Shown here: positions 44,229 through 53,365 of the stretch, in pieces
How the letters are laid out: the number at the start of each line of letters is the position of its first letter
Numbering within the stretch: the first letter of the stretch is position 1
From: JANMGV01 sp037440405
Lineage (GTDB): Bacteria; Planctomycetota; Planctomycetia; Pirellulales; Pirellulaceae
NCBI GenBank assembly: GCA_037440405.1
Contig: JBBIUE010000011.1
Span: 1 to 64,000, forward strand
Direction of reading: 5' to 3'
Length of the DNA: 64,000 nt
Program-made: the position numbers and the translations under genes
The notes under the pieces: generated by a model
Seen by the model: the letters and a program-made list of their open reading frames with translations, nothing else
What the model was told of the DNA's origin: nothing
The model's database searches: none

Positions 44229-44812
44229 GTCAGCTTGGCGACAGCATCTTATGGACGAAGCTTGATGCTGCGGCCAGTTGGGCTCGCAAAAACAGCCTTT
44301 GGCCGATGCCATTCGCCACCGCGTGTTGCGGAATTGAGCTGATGGCAACGGCGGCCAGTCGGCACGATCTTTCTCGGTTCGGGTCCGAGGTAATGCGGTT
44401 CTCGCCGCGGCAGTGCGATCTGATGATCGTTGCCGGACGAGTTGTCATGAAAATGTTGCCGGTGATGCAGCGACTGTGGCTGCAAATGCCTGAACCGAAG
44501 TGGTGTATTTCCATGGGGGCCTGTGCTTGCAGCGGCGGTGTCTTTGATACCTACGCGGTCGTTCAAGGAGTCGATCGATTTATTCCGGTGGATGTGTATA
44601 TCCCCGGCTGCCCACCAAGACCGGAGCAGTTGATTCGAGCGGTCCTCGATCTGCAAGAGAAGATTCAAGCTGGTGGCACCATCCAAGGAAGCGAGTTCGA
44701 AGTCCGCGATCGGCCCGAGGGTCCTCCTCGATTCGATCCCGACGAACTATATCGCATTCGAGTTCGAGATGATTTGAAGCTCAAGAGTCCTCAGTATTCT
44801 CCTAAACACTAG
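44213..44812 (+). CDS. nuoB: NADH-quinone oxidoreductase subunit B
   Basis: A peripheral arm subunit of 200 residues that carries the last iron-sulfur cluster (N2) before quinone. The tandem cysteines are in FATACCGIELMATA, the third in GACACSGGVFDTYAVVQGVD, the fourth in IPGCPPRPEQLIRAVLDLQE. The C-terminal 45 residues (GGTIQGSEFEVRDRPEGPPR on) are typical of subunits with a tail. Start ATG 44213 with AAAGGGG 7 nt upstream, inside the end of nuoA. Confidence 0.95.
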   Translation: MASKLGQLGDSILWTKLDAAASWARKNSLWPMPFATACCGIELMATAASRHDLSRFGSEVMRFSPRQCDLMIVAGRVVMKMLPVMQRLWLQMPEPKWCISMGACACSGGVFDTYAVVQGVDRFIPVDVYIPGCPPRPEQLIRAVLDLQEKIQAGGTIQGSEFEVRDRPEGPPRFDPDELYRIRVRDDLKLKSPQYSPKH

Positions 44813-44826
44813 TACGGTGTGTCGCT

Positions 44827-45327
44827 ATGTCGGAAAGTGATTGGCAGTCGAAATACGTGCAACGGTTGACGCGGTTCACGGTGAGCTTCACCACTTACCG
44901 CGATCAGCATCGCATTCGAGTTGAGCCGCAGGAGCTGAAACAAGTTCTGCGGGAACTCCTTGATGCCGGCATGGATATGTTGATCGACATTACCGCAGTC
45001 GACTTGCTGGAATACGAAGGGGCGACAGACCGATTTGAAGTCATTTACTGCTTGTTGAATACCGAGTCCGGCGAGCGGCTGGTCGTACGGACTTATTTGA
45101 ATGAACCTGACATGGAATTGCCCTCCGTGACTGACCTGTGGCGGGCTGCGGATTGGCTGGAACGAGAGGTGTATGACATGTATGGAGTTCGCTTCATCGG
45201 GCACCCCAACTTTAAGCGACTGTTGTTGCCGCAGGAGTTTGCCTCTTATCCCTTGAGAAAAGATTATCCCGTCAAGGGCCGAGGCGAGCGACACAATTTT
45301 CCCGTGATCACGCGAGCAAAGAGCTGA
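44827..45327 (+). CDS. nuoC: NADH-quinone oxidoreductase subunit C
   Basis: A peripheral arm subunit (30-kDa family), 166 residues. Family motifs: MDMLIDITAVDLLEYEG, FEVIYCLLN, LPSVTDLWRAADWLEREVYD, MYGVRFIGHPNFKRLLLP and YPLRKDYPVKGRGE. It is a separate gene, not fused to nuoD as in E. coli. It follows nuoB by 14 bp. Confidence 0.95.
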   Translation: MSESDWQSKYVQRLTRFTVSFTTYRDQHRIRVEPQELKQVLRELLDAGMDMLIDITAVDLLEYEGATDRFEVIYCLLNTESGERLVVRTYLNEPDMELPSVTDLWRAADWLEREVYDMYGVRFIGHPNFKRLLLPQEFASYPLRKDYPVKGRGERHNFPVITRAKS

Positions 45328-45361
45328 CCCAATTCACGAAAGTTGAGGATCGAGGCGGACT

Positions 45362-46582
45362 ATGCCACTTGAATTACTAGCTCCAGAGGCTGAAGGCGAT
45401 TCCAAGCGTGAGGGATTGTGGACCTTGAACTTCGGTCCGCAACATCCTGCCACGCACACGACGCTGAGGTTGGTGTTGCAATTGGATGGGGAGCTGGTGC
45501 TCGATGCCGAACCCGACATTGGATATTTGCATAGTGGCTTCGAAAAGCTGGCGGAAGTCTTGGACTTCAACCAGTACGTCACGATCGTGGATCGAATGAA
45601 CTATATCTCGCCGCTGGCCAACGAAATAGCTTGGCATCATGCGGTCGAGAAATTACTTGACATTGAATTGACGCCAAGATGCAAATACATCCGAACCATT
45701 CTGGCGGAGTTGATGCGCATTCACGACCACTTATTGTGTGTCGGTACTTGCATTCTCGACGTGGGGGGGGCGACCGCCTTCATGTACTTTTTCAATGAGC
45801 GGGAGCGGATCTATGAGATGTGCGAGCGCGTCTCGGGTCAGCGTTTCCACACCAGCTTCACCCGAGTTGGTGGACTGTTGTACGACGTGACGGACGACTG
45901 GTTGTCGATGGTCCGCGATTTTGTAAAACGCTTTCCGCAAACCTATGACGACGTTTGCCGTCTGGTTCTCAAGAATCGGATATTCATCGAGCGCACCAGT
46001 GGCGTCGGAGTCTTATCGCGAGAAGAAGCCATCAATGGCGGAGCGACCGGACCGGTGGCACGAGCGAGCGGAGTGCAACGGGACCTTCGTCGCGACGAGC
46101 CGTATCTCGCCTATGACGATTTTGATTTTGACGTCGTGTGCGCCGCAGCGGGCGACTGCTTCTCGCGATTCCATGTCCGAATGTTGGAAATGATGGAAAG
46201 CCTCAAGATCATTCAGCAAGCGTTGGAGAATCTACCGGTTGGCCCGATCTTCCCGGAAGGATTGGGAAAGGTCGCCTTACCTGAGAAGCGGGAAGTGTAT
46301 CAAAGCATCGAAGGCCTCATTCACCATTTCGAGTCCATCATGCCGAATCGGCAAGTACCTGCCCCAAACGAGTCGATGTACGCAGCAACCGAATCGCCGA
46401 ATGGTGAGCTTGGTTACTATATCGTTTCGGATGGTTCGTTCCGAGCGTATCGCGCCCGAACACGTCCCCCTTCGCTTGTTCATTTCGCGTTATTCCCACA
46501 ATTGATTCGAGGATGCATGTTGAGTGACGTGGTTGCCGTCTTGGGTAGCTTGAATATCATCGCGGCGGAGTTAGATCGATGA
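45362..46582 (+). CDS. nuoD: NADH-quinone oxidoreductase subunit D
   Basis: A subunit of 406 residues of the 49-kDa/hydrogenase large subunit family, which forms the quinone pocket with NuoB. Motifs: LNFGPQHPATHTTLRLVLQL with the quinone-proximal His, DIGYLHSGFEKLAE, YVTIVDRMNYISPLANEIAW, RTILAELMRIHDHLL, TGPVARASGVQRDLRRDEPY and RTRPPSLVHF near the end. GAGG lies 6 nt before the ATG. The stop overlaps nuoE (ATGA). Confidence 0.96.
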   Translation: MPLELLAPEAEGDSKREGLWTLNFGPQHPATHTTLRLVLQLDGELVLDAEPDIGYLHSGFEKLAEVLDFNQYVTIVDRMNYISPLANEIAWHHAVEKLLDIELTPRCKYIRTILAELMRIHDHLLCVGTCILDVGGATAFMYFFNERERIYEMCERVSGQRFHTSFTRVGGLLYDVTDDWLSMVRDFVKRFPQTYDDVCRLVLKNRIFIERTSGVGVLSREEAINGGATGPVARASGVQRDLRRDEPYLAYDDFDFDVVCAAAGDCFSRFHVRMLEMMESLKIIQQALENLPVGPIFPEGLGKVALPEKREVYQSIEGLIHHFESIMPNRQVPAPNESMYAATESPNGELGYYIVSDGSFRAYRARTRPPSLVHFALFPQLIRGCMLSDVVAVLGSLNIIAAELDR

Positions 46583-47055
46583 GTGCACTTTCGGAAGAAA
46601 TCCGGTCCAAAATCGTTGAGCTCTGCTCCCGCTATCCCAGCAAGCAAGCGGTGACGCTGCCGGCACTGCATTTGGTTCAAGAAATCTACAACTGCGTCTC
46701 TGATCAAGCGGTTGAGGAGATTGCAGGGCTGTTAGAACTCACACCCGCACAAGTTCACGATACCTTGTCGTTTTACGGATTTTTTCGGGATGCGGCTCAT
46801 CCCCTGGGTAAGAAGCGCGTCTGGATTTGCCGCAGCATTTCGTGCAGTCTGCGGGGAGGCGAGGATGTCTTGCGAGACGTCTGTGAGCAACTGCATTTGC
46901 AGCCGGGTGAAACAACCGATGACGGCAGCCTCACGATCGAGTTCGCCGAATGTCTGGGTGCCTGCGACGGAGCACCGTGTATGTTGGTCAACGACGAATT
47001 GCAAGAGCGAATTTCCGTGAACGATGTTCTGGCGCTGAGAGGAAGTCATGACTGA
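46579..47055 (+). CDS. nuoE: NADH-quinone oxidoreductase subunit E
   Basis: The 24-kDa subunit, 158 residues, thioredoxin-like, with a [2Fe-2S] cluster. Ligands are in CRSISCSLRGGEDVL and in FAECLGACDGAPCMLVND. The N-terminal helical part (ELCSRYPSKQAVTLPALHLV) is typical. ATG overlaps the nuoD stop (ATGA), and the 3' end overlaps nuoF by 8 bp, so D, E and F are translationally coupled. Confidence 0.95.
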   Translation: MSALSEEIRSKIVELCSRYPSKQAVTLPALHLVQEIYNCVSDQAVEEIAGLLELTPAQVHDTLSFYGFFRDAAHPLGKKRVWICRSISCSLRGGEDVLRDVCEQLHLQPGETTDDGSLTIEFAECLGACDGAPCMLVNDELQERISVNDVLALRGSHD

Positions 47056-48379
47056 AACGTATCAACCCGTTCTGCTAAAGCGCGTCGGCAAGCCTAACAG
47101 CCAATCCCTGGCCGGCTACCAAGCGGATGGCGGCTATCAAGGCTTGCGAAAAGCGTTGGCCATGTCGCCGACGGAAGTCATCGATATTGTCGCCAATTCG
47201 GATTTGCGAGGACGAGGTGGTGCGGGCTTTCATTGCGGCAGCAAATGGCGATTTCTCCCGAAGAATGTTCAGGGGCCCATCTACCTTTGCATCAACGGCG
47301 ATGAAAGCGAACCGGGGACTTTCAACAATCGAGTCTTGATCGAAGAGGATCCGCATCAAGTTCTCGAAGGCATCGTGATTGCTTCTTATGCAACCGGAGC
47401 TTCAACGGCCTACTTCTACCTTCGTTATGAATATGGTCGATGCTATCGGGCACTCGATGCGGCCATTCAAGAAATGTACGCCCACAATCTTCTGGGAAAG
47501 AACATTCTCGGGTCCAACTTCAGCCTCGACATCTATCTCCATCGCGGGGCAGGAGCCTACATTTGCGGCGAAGAAACGGGGCTCATTGAAAGTTTGGAAG
47601 GAAAGCGAGCATGGCCGCGAATCAAGCCTCCCTTTCCCGCTGTCGAAGGAGCTTTTCGCCGTCCGACTGTTGTGAACAACGTCGAAACGTTGGCTTGTGT
47701 CACCCATATTTTGGACCGAGGTGTGGAGTGGTTCAAATCGATGGGAGTCCCGAAGGACCCAAATAATCCTCGAGACGTTGGAAGCTACGGGCCCAAACTG
47801 TATTGTGTCAGCGGTCATGTCAATAAGCCGGGGTTATTCGAGTTGCCGTTGGGAATCACCGCTCGCGAATTGATCGACGGTTACGCCGGAGGCGTTTGGA
47901 AAGGGCGAAAAGCCAAGGCCGTTGTGCCCGGCGGCATCAGCATGGGATTTCTTTCGGCGGATGAACTGGACACTCCGTTGGATTTCGCTGGTCCAGGCCG
48001 AGCGGGCTGCTTGGGGCTCGGAACGGCTGCCGTGGTTGTGATCGATGATCAGACCTGCATGGTGGATGTGCTTTACAATTTGTGCCGTTTCTTCGCGCAT
48101 GAATCCTGCGGGCAATGCACGCCCTGTCGGGAAGGAACCGCTTGGTCGATGAAGATTCTGCAGCGTATTCGCGAAGGTAGGGGCAAGCTATCCGACCTCG
48201 AAACCCTTGAGCAGATTTCGTCTTCGATTGGGATTATTCCTGGTACGACGATTTGCGGCTTAGCGGACGGTGCGGCTTGGCCGATTAAGAACGCCTTGAA
48301 GAAATTCCGTCCCGAATTCGAGTCCTACATTCGCGAAGGTCGCAAGACCTCGATGCGAGAAGTCGTGGGGGCTCATTAG
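47048..48379 (+). CDS. nuoF: NADH-quinone oxidoreductase subunit F
   Basis: The NADH-binding 51-kDa subunit, 443 residues, with FMN and a [4Fe-4S] cluster. NADH/FMN motifs: NSDLRGRGGAGFHCGSKWRF, CINGDESEPGTFNNRVLIEE and GAGAYICGEETGLIESLEGK. Cluster ligands: SCGQCTPCREGTAW plus the downstream Cys in PGTTICGLADGAAWP. Presence of NuoE, F and G means this complex has the NADH-oxidising module. Confidence 0.96.
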   Translation: MTETYQPVLLKRVGKPNSQSLAGYQADGGYQGLRKALAMSPTEVIDIVANSDLRGRGGAGFHCGSKWRFLPKNVQGPIYLCINGDESEPGTFNNRVLIEEDPHQVLEGIVIASYATGASTAYFYLRYEYGRCYRALDAAIQEMYAHNLLGKNILGSNFSLDIYLHRGAGAYICGEETGLIESLEGKRAWPRIKPPFPAVEGAFRRPTVVNNVETLACVTHILDRGVEWFKSMGVPKDPNNPRDVGSYGPKLYCVSGHVNKPGLFELPLGITARELIDGYAGGVWKGRKAKAVVPGGISMGFLSADELDTPLDFAGPGRAGCLGLGTAAVVVIDDQTCMVDVLYNLCRFFAHESCGQCTPCREGTAWSMKILQRIREGRGKLSDLETLEQISSSIGIIPGTTICGLADGAAWPIKNALKKFRPEFESYIREGRKTSMREVVGAH

Positions 48380-48439
48380 CAGCATGGACAATCGAAATGG
48401 TTGTGCTCGTTTATACACCTCTAAGTTTGATCGGAGTCC

Positions 48440-50197
48440 GTGAACGTGGGAACCGTCTTTGTCGATGACAAGGAAGTTGAAGTCGGGCCAAACCAAAATT
48501 TGATTCAGGCGGCTCAACTCGCTGGGGTAGAAATTCCGCACTATTGTTGGCATCCGGATTTATCCGTTGTCGCCAGTTGTCGGATGTGTTTAGTGGAGGT
48601 TGGCGAGCGTAAGCCAGACGGGACCGAGTCGATGATTCCTAAACTCGTTCCCGCTTGCCAAACCCCTGCCAAGCCGGGGACGATCGTCAAGACGGATACA
48701 CCCAAAGTAAAAGCGTCTCAGGCTCAGACGTTGGAGTTCCTCCTCCTCAATCATCCGCTCGATTGTTCGATCTGCGATCAGGCAGGTGAATGCTATCTTC
48801 AAGACTACACCTACAAATTCGGTAAGGCATCATCGCGATTGGATGAGCCGAAGGTTCAGCGAAAGGACAAATACCACATCGGCGATCAAATTGCCTTGTT
48901 CACGGATCGCTGCGTCATGTGTACCCGCTGTGTCCGATTTACTCGCGAAATCAGCGGTACAGCCGAGTTGCAAGTCGTCAGTCGCGGTAGCGTCGAGGAG
49001 ATCGACGTCTTCCCCGATCAGCCTTGCAACAATAAGCTGGCGGGGAACGTGGTGGACCTTTGTCCGGTCGGTGCGCTGTGCAGCAAGGACTTTCTCTACA
49101 AGAAGCGAGTCTGGTGGTTGAAATCCCAAGATAGCGTATGTACCGGTTGCAGCACGGGTTGCAGCATCGAAGTTGATCAAAATGAAAATCGCATTTACCG
49201 GTTGCGGCCGCGCCCAAATCCGCTGGCTCAAGGATCTTTCATGTGCGACGAAGGGCGATTCGGTTGGAAGTACGTTCACTCCGAAGATCGCTTGAATTCC
49301 CCAAGAATTGGAAGAGCCTCGGCGATAGCTACGTCCGTTGCCGCTTTGTCTGCGGTGACCGGATCGTCCTCTGGGTTGGGGCAGGACGCAATGATCGGAT
49401 ACAATGATCTTGCTTATGTCGATCCTTGGCCGGATGCTCTCAGTGCAACGCGAACGATGTTTCGTACCGCCGCAGCCTCTGGCCGGTTGATGGGCATCTT
49501 CTCTCCGATGATGACCTGCGAAGAAGCTTATTTGCTTGCTCGGTTCCTGCGAGGAATCGACAAACAAGCCGTGCTGGCACTTGGGCCAGTGCCTTTGATT
49601 GGCGAAGATGATCTCTATCCGAAGGATCATCGGGGCAATCCTCCCGAACGATCGAAAGCTCGCTTCATCATTCGTAATGAAAAATGTCCGAATCGTCTTG
49701 GCGTCACCGAAGTCCTTCGCGGTTTCGGATCGCGTTTGCTGGATTTTTCCTCGGTTCCTGAGCTGATCGCCAACGAGAGTATCTCTGCTGCGTTTGTGGT
49801 CGGCGGATACGTTGGAGGTTGGCCTGATTCGGTATTTGTCGAACGATTACCGGAGAAGCTGAAACTGGCGGTCCTCGATTTACTTCCATCGGCGTTAACG
49901 GATCGAGCCGACGTCTTGCTCGCTGGAGGAAGTTTTGCTGAGAGAGAAGGGACGGTGATCAATCATGCGGGACTTGCTCAATCATTGAGGACCGCCATGC
50001 GACCGATCGGTGAATCACGGCCCGATGGCCGAATTCTGTACGAGCTGAACGATCGCAAGGGACTCTTTCATGCTCGATCTGTTCGAGAAGAGTGGTCGCG
50101 TGAACTGCCTCGATTGGCTGCCCTGGCAGATAAACCGATTCCCGATCAAGGTTTGAAGTTGCCATTAGGAGAAGCAATGACAGGAGCCGTGTCATGA
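48440..50197 (+). CDS. nuoG: NADH-quinone oxidoreductase subunit G, short form
   Basis: The 75-kDa subunit, 585 residues, carrying several iron-sulfur clusters. [2Fe-2S] ligands are in IEIPHYCWHPDLSVVASCRMC (read in two parts: HYCWHPD and SCRMCLVEVG). The His-Cys-Cys-Cys cluster is in HPLDCSICDQAGECYLQDYT. The four-Cys clusters are in FTDRCVMCTRCVRFTREISG and DSVCTGCSTGCSIEVDQNEN. The molybdopterin-fold C-terminal part is reduced: typical NuoG proteins have 680-910 residues. Start GTG at 48440, 60 bp after nuoF; the stop overlaps nuoH (ATGA). Confidence 0.94.
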   Translation: MNVGTVFVDDKEVEVGPNQNLIQAAQLAGVEIPHYCWHPDLSVVASCRMCLVEVGERKPDGTESMIPKLVPACQTPAKPGTIVKTDTPKVKASQAQTLEFLLLNHPLDCSICDQAGECYLQDYTYKFGKASSRLDEPKVQRKDKYHIGDQIALFTDRCVMCTRCVRFTREISGTAELQVVSRGSVEEIDVFPDQPCNNKLAGNVVDLCPVGALCSKDFLYKKRVWWLKSQDSVCTGCSTGCSIEVDQNENRIYRLRPRPNPLAQGSFMCDEGRFGWKYVHSEDRLNSPRIGRASAIATSVAALSAVTGSSSGLGQDAMIGYNDLAYVDPWPDALSATRTMFRTAAASGRLMGIFSPMMTCEEAYLLARFLRGIDKQAVLALGPVPLIGEDDLYPKDHRGNPPERSKARFIIRNEKCPNRLGVTEVLRGFGSRLLDFSSVPELIANESISAAFVVGGYVGGWPDSVFVERLPEKLKLAVLDLLPSALTDRADVLLAGGSFAEREGTVINHAGLAQSLRTAMRPIGESRPDGRILYELNDRKGLFHARSVREEWSRELPRLAALADKPIPDQGLKLPLGEAMTGAVS

Positions 50198-51372
50198 GCT
50201 GGAGTGTGATTTGGCCACTACTCGTCGCGATGGGGATCGTGCTGGCGGTCGTGCCGGTTGTCGGTCTCTACATGACCTTCTTCGAGCGGAAGATCGCGGC
50301 GTACATCCAAGATCGGCTTGGTCCGAATCGAGTTGGACCGAAAGGAATTCTCCAAGCGGTGGCCGATGGTATCAAGATTTTTTTGAAGGAGCAGTTGGTA
50401 CCGGACCATGTTTTCAAGAAAATCTATTTCGTTGCTCCAACCATTGGTCTGATCTGCGCCATGCTTTCCATTGCCGTAGTGCCTTATGGTCCGGCTCCAC
50501 CGACACCAAGTCAGAGTTTTCGAGCGATCATTGCGCCGGGAGTCGAGATCGGTTTGCTGTTCCTTTTGGGTATCAGCGGTCTAGCGGCTTACGGCATCGT
50601 GCTCGGAGGCTGGGCTTCCAATAACAAGTACAGTCTCTTTGGTGCGGTGCGAGCCTGTGCTCAGTTCATCAGTTATGAGATTCCTCTTGGTTTGTCGTTG
50701 CTGGGTGTCATCGTTTGGGCGGGCTCGCTGAACATCGAGCAGATTGTTGCGTCCCAAGGCGAAGGGATCGGCAACTGGAATGTCTGGTGGCAGCCATTGG
50801 CGGCTCTCATGTTTTTTGTGGCTGGTCTGGCAGAAACCAATCGTCTGCCATTCGATTTAGCCGAATGCGAGCAAGAATTGGTTGGTGGATTTCATACGGA
50901 ATACAGCGGCATCAAATTCGTACTCTTCTTCCTGGCCGAGTACACCCACATGGTGACGTTGAGTTTCCTGGTCGTGTTGCTGTTTTTCGGCGGCTGGCAT
51001 TTTCCGGGATTGACTGGACCGGTCGATGCAACGGTTGGCGGCTACTTGTTGAGATGGTTTGTACTGCTTTTCAAAGTCGGTTTGGTCGTCGCATTGATCA
51101 TGCAATTGCGGTGGACGCTACCTCGATTTCGTTTCGATCAGCTAATGGGCTTGGCATGGAAGGGACTGATTCCACTTGGAGTCTTGAACTTGATCGGACT
51201 GGTCGTCATCTTCTCAATGGGCTGGTCGAAGTGGTGGCTGGCTCCGATTTCATTGATGGCCTTGATCGGAGCGGCTTTCGTAAACGCAAAGATGGTCGCT
51301 CAACGGTTCTCAGGTTCAACGTCGGATCAGTGGAGTGTGGGCTCCTTTGCTGGTGGAGGGCAAACGTCATGA
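50194..51372 (+). CDS. nuoH: NADH-quinone oxidoreductase subunit H
   Basis: A membrane subunit of 392 residues with about eight helices, joining the quinone pocket to the membrane arm. Motifs: FFERKIAAYIQDRLGPNRVG, AVADGIKIFLKEQLVPDHV, LAETNRLPFDLAECEQELVG and GFHTEYSGIKFVLFFLAEYT. The acidic residues in the ExExELVGGFHTE loop are the conserved ones. Overlaps nuoG and nuoI by ATGA junctions. Confidence 0.96.
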   Translation: MSWSVIWPLLVAMGIVLAVVPVVGLYMTFFERKIAAYIQDRLGPNRVGPKGILQAVADGIKIFLKEQLVPDHVFKKIYFVAPTIGLICAMLSIAVVPYGPAPPTPSQSFRAIIAPGVEIGLLFLLGISGLAAYGIVLGGWASNNKYSLFGAVRACAQFISYEIPLGLSLLGVIVWAGSLNIEQIVASQGEGIGNWNVWWQPLAALMFFVAGLAETNRLPFDLAECEQELVGGFHTEYSGIKFVLFFLAEYTHMVTLSFLVVLLFFGGWHFPGLTGPVDATVGGYLLRWFVLLFKVGLVVALIMQLRWTLPRFRFDQLMGLAWKGLIPLGVLNLIGLVVIFSMGWSKWWLAPISLMALIGAAFVNAKMVAQRFSGSTSDQWSVGSFAGGGQTS

Positions 51373-51983
51373 GCGATCGCAAGAACAAATCGGTCAAATG
51401 GGCAGAGCCTCCCAAGCTCGGGTTGGTCGAGGCCATGTATCTACCGGCGATTCTCGAAGGCGTCTCGACGACCGTGAAGCACATCTTCAAACCAAAGATG
51501 ACTCGGCAGTATCCTGAAGTCGAGCCCCAAATACCGGGTAACTATCGTGGCGTGCATCGGTTGAATCGCGATGAGAAAGGTCGGGTCAAGTGCGTGGCCT
51601 GCTTCCTTTGTCAAACGGCTTGCCCTGCGAACTGCATTACCATCGAAGCTGCTCCGGCACCTCACGATGACCCTCAGTGGGCAGATCGAGACAAGTACCC
51701 AGCGACCTTCGTCATCGACGAACTGAGATGCATCTATTGCGGCATGTGCGAAGAAGCTTGTCCAGTCGATGCAATTGAACTGACCAGTATCTACGATCTG
51801 ACCGGCAAGAGCCGAGAGGAAATGATCTTCGACAAAGACAAATTGCTTTCGGTATTCGACGAAACCGTTCATTCAGGCAAGGATCCCGTCCGAACGCATC
51901 GCGGTGCACTCGGCCCTGCTTCTGAGTTCAATCCTGGTGCTTCCTCTGCACCCCCCCCACCTGGAGGCGGGCTTCGAGGCTAG
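51369..51983 (+). CDS. nuoI: NADH-quinone oxidoreductase subunit I
   Basis: A ferredoxin-like subunit of 204 residues with two [4Fe-4S] clusters (N6a and N6b): CVACFLCQTACPANCITIEA and CIYCGMCEEACPVDAIELTS. After the core it carries a low-complexity tail (NPGASSAPPPPGGGLRG) not found in most members. The ATG at 51369 overlaps the nuoH TGA. The much longer frame upstream is read from nuoH in another phase and is not coding. Confidence 0.95.
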   Translation: MSDRKNKSVKWAEPPKLGLVEAMYLPAILEGVSTTVKHIFKPKMTRQYPEVEPQIPGNYRGVHRLNRDEKGRVKCVACFLCQTACPANCITIEAAPAPHDDPQWADRDKYPATFVIDELRCIYCGMCEEACPVDAIELTSIYDLTGKSREEMIFDKDKLLSVFDETVHSGKDPVRTHRGALGPASEFNPGASSAPPPPGGGLRG

Positions 51984-52023
51984 GTCAGCACATGTTCAAC
52001 TTTCGTATAAGTACAGCATCACC

Positions 52024-52872
52024 ATGAATTCGATCCTCGCTCAGATTTCAACAGAACGGCTTGCAGGCCACTGGCTGGAACTCACCCTCCTCGTCCTGGC
52101 TGCGTTTGGTCTGTTATGTGTACTGTCAACGATGCCTCGAACCGAGACTCTGCGGAATCAAGCGATCAAGTGGATCGGCATTCTAATCATGGTCGGATGC
52201 GCTCTGGTCGTTTTTATGCAGACGCCGATGCGATGGGAAACCGTCCTCTTTTATTCATTCAGTGGATTGGCTTTGCTGGGTGGCATTGCTTTTGTTTGTT
52301 CCAGGCATCCAGTCTATGCGGCTTGCAATTTCGCCGTGGCCGTCCTCTCGATTAGCGGACTTCTATTCATGCTCAATGCAGCATATCTTGCCATTTCGAT
52401 GATGATTGTTTATGCCGGGGCGACGATTATCATTTTTCTGTTTGTGCTCATGTTCGCGCAGCGTTCGACACTTCAGATTCATGATCGCGGATTGAATGCT
52501 CCCATTATTGCCGTCCTGTTTGCTGCAGTGCTGGTAGCCCTCATTGGACTTGGAATTCGAGAGCAGCGGTGGGAAGGGTTACTTTCCGCAACCTTCCAGG
52601 ATTTGCCCGTAAAATCGGAAGCGAAGTCCATTCCTGATGCGGATAGCGTTGCTGTGGGGCAGGATAGCTCGCCCGCTATCGGCATGACAACTGCGCCGCA
52701 TCGATTGACGGTCGCGGGGTTCGGAAATGCTCTGTTTACGAACTATTTGTGGTTGGTCGTTCTGGCAGGAGCGATGTTGACCATCGCTGCGATTGGGGCA
52801 ATGTACATGGCTGAGCGCCACGAGCCAATCATGAGTTCAGGTACCAATGAGTTGAAGAGGGCTAGCCGATGA
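52024..52872 (+). CDS. nuoJ: NADH-quinone oxidoreductase subunit J
   Basis: A membrane subunit of 282 residues with five helices; E. coli NuoJ has 184. The conserved core is AACNFAVAVLSISGLLFMLN and AYLAISMMIVYAGATIIIFL. The extra length is in the N-terminus and in a polar loop between helices 4 and 5 (LPVKSEAKSIPDADSVAVGQ). I start at ATG 52024; the upstream frame overlaps nuoI and has no similarity. The TGA overlaps the nuoK ATG. Confidence 0.93.
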   Translation: MNSILAQISTERLAGHWLELTLLVLAAFGLLCVLSTMPRTETLRNQAIKWIGILIMVGCALVVFMQTPMRWETVLFYSFSGLALLGGIAFVCSRHPVYAACNFAVAVLSISGLLFMLNAAYLAISMMIVYAGATIIIFLFVLMFAQRSTLQIHDRGLNAPIIAVLFAAVLVALIGLGIREQRWEGLLSATFQDLPVKSEAKSIPDADSVAVGQDSSPAIGMTTAPHRLTVAGFGNALFTNYLWLVVLAGAMLTIAAIGAMYMAERHEPIMSSGTNELKRASR

Positions 52873-53315
52873 CGATCAGTCTTGTTCAATGGTTGATGCT
52901 CGGAGCGATTCTTTTCGCCATTGGTTTGATAGGATTTCTCACACGACGAAATCTCATCCTTCTGTTTTTGTCGCTGGAACTGATGCTAGCGGGTGTGGCG
53001 GTGAATGCGATTGCCTTTGCTCGTCATCACGGCAATTACGATGGCCATGTCTTCGTTCTCGTGATTTTGACCATCGCCGCCAGCGAAGCCGCTTTGGGAC
53101 TTTCTCTGGTTGTTGCGTTGAATCGTTATCGGCAGTCCTTGGACCTGAATCTATGGCAAGACCTGGGTGAGAACCAGCGCGCTGCAGAGACTGGGGAAAT
53201 GCCTCCATCCATCCTGGATGAACATCCTGTGTTCCCGAAATTAACGCCGGCTGGCCTGTCGCCTCTGGACAGGCCATTGCCCCAAGACGTTTCCTCACAC
53301 CAGCCAAAAGCTTAA
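52869..53315 (+). CDS. nuoK: NADH-quinone oxidoreductase subunit K, extended
   Basis: A three-helix membrane subunit. The core of about 100 residues is normal, with the two conserved Glu of the proton channel in FLSLELMLAGVAVNAIAFAR and LTIAASEAALGLSLVVALNR. A tail of about 45 residues (RAAETGEMPPSILDEHPVFP onward) exceeds the usual family length of about 100. Starts at the ATGA junction with nuoJ. Confidence 0.94.
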   Translation: MTISLVQWLMLGAILFAIGLIGFLTRRNLILLFLSLELMLAGVAVNAIAFARHHGNYDGHVFVLVILTIAASEAALGLSLVVALNRYRQSLDLNLWQDLGENQRAAETGEMPPSILDEHPVFPKLTPAGLSPLDRPLPQDVSSHQPKA

Positions 53316-53365
53316 ACCTACGAGAAGATCATTCCGCTTGGCAATCCTTCTGAAAAGTTGAACTT

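Noticed and set aside
50715..51368. Long N-terminal extension of nuoI
   Set aside because: The extra 218 codons are nuoH read in another phase; family length and the ATGA junction place the start at 51369.
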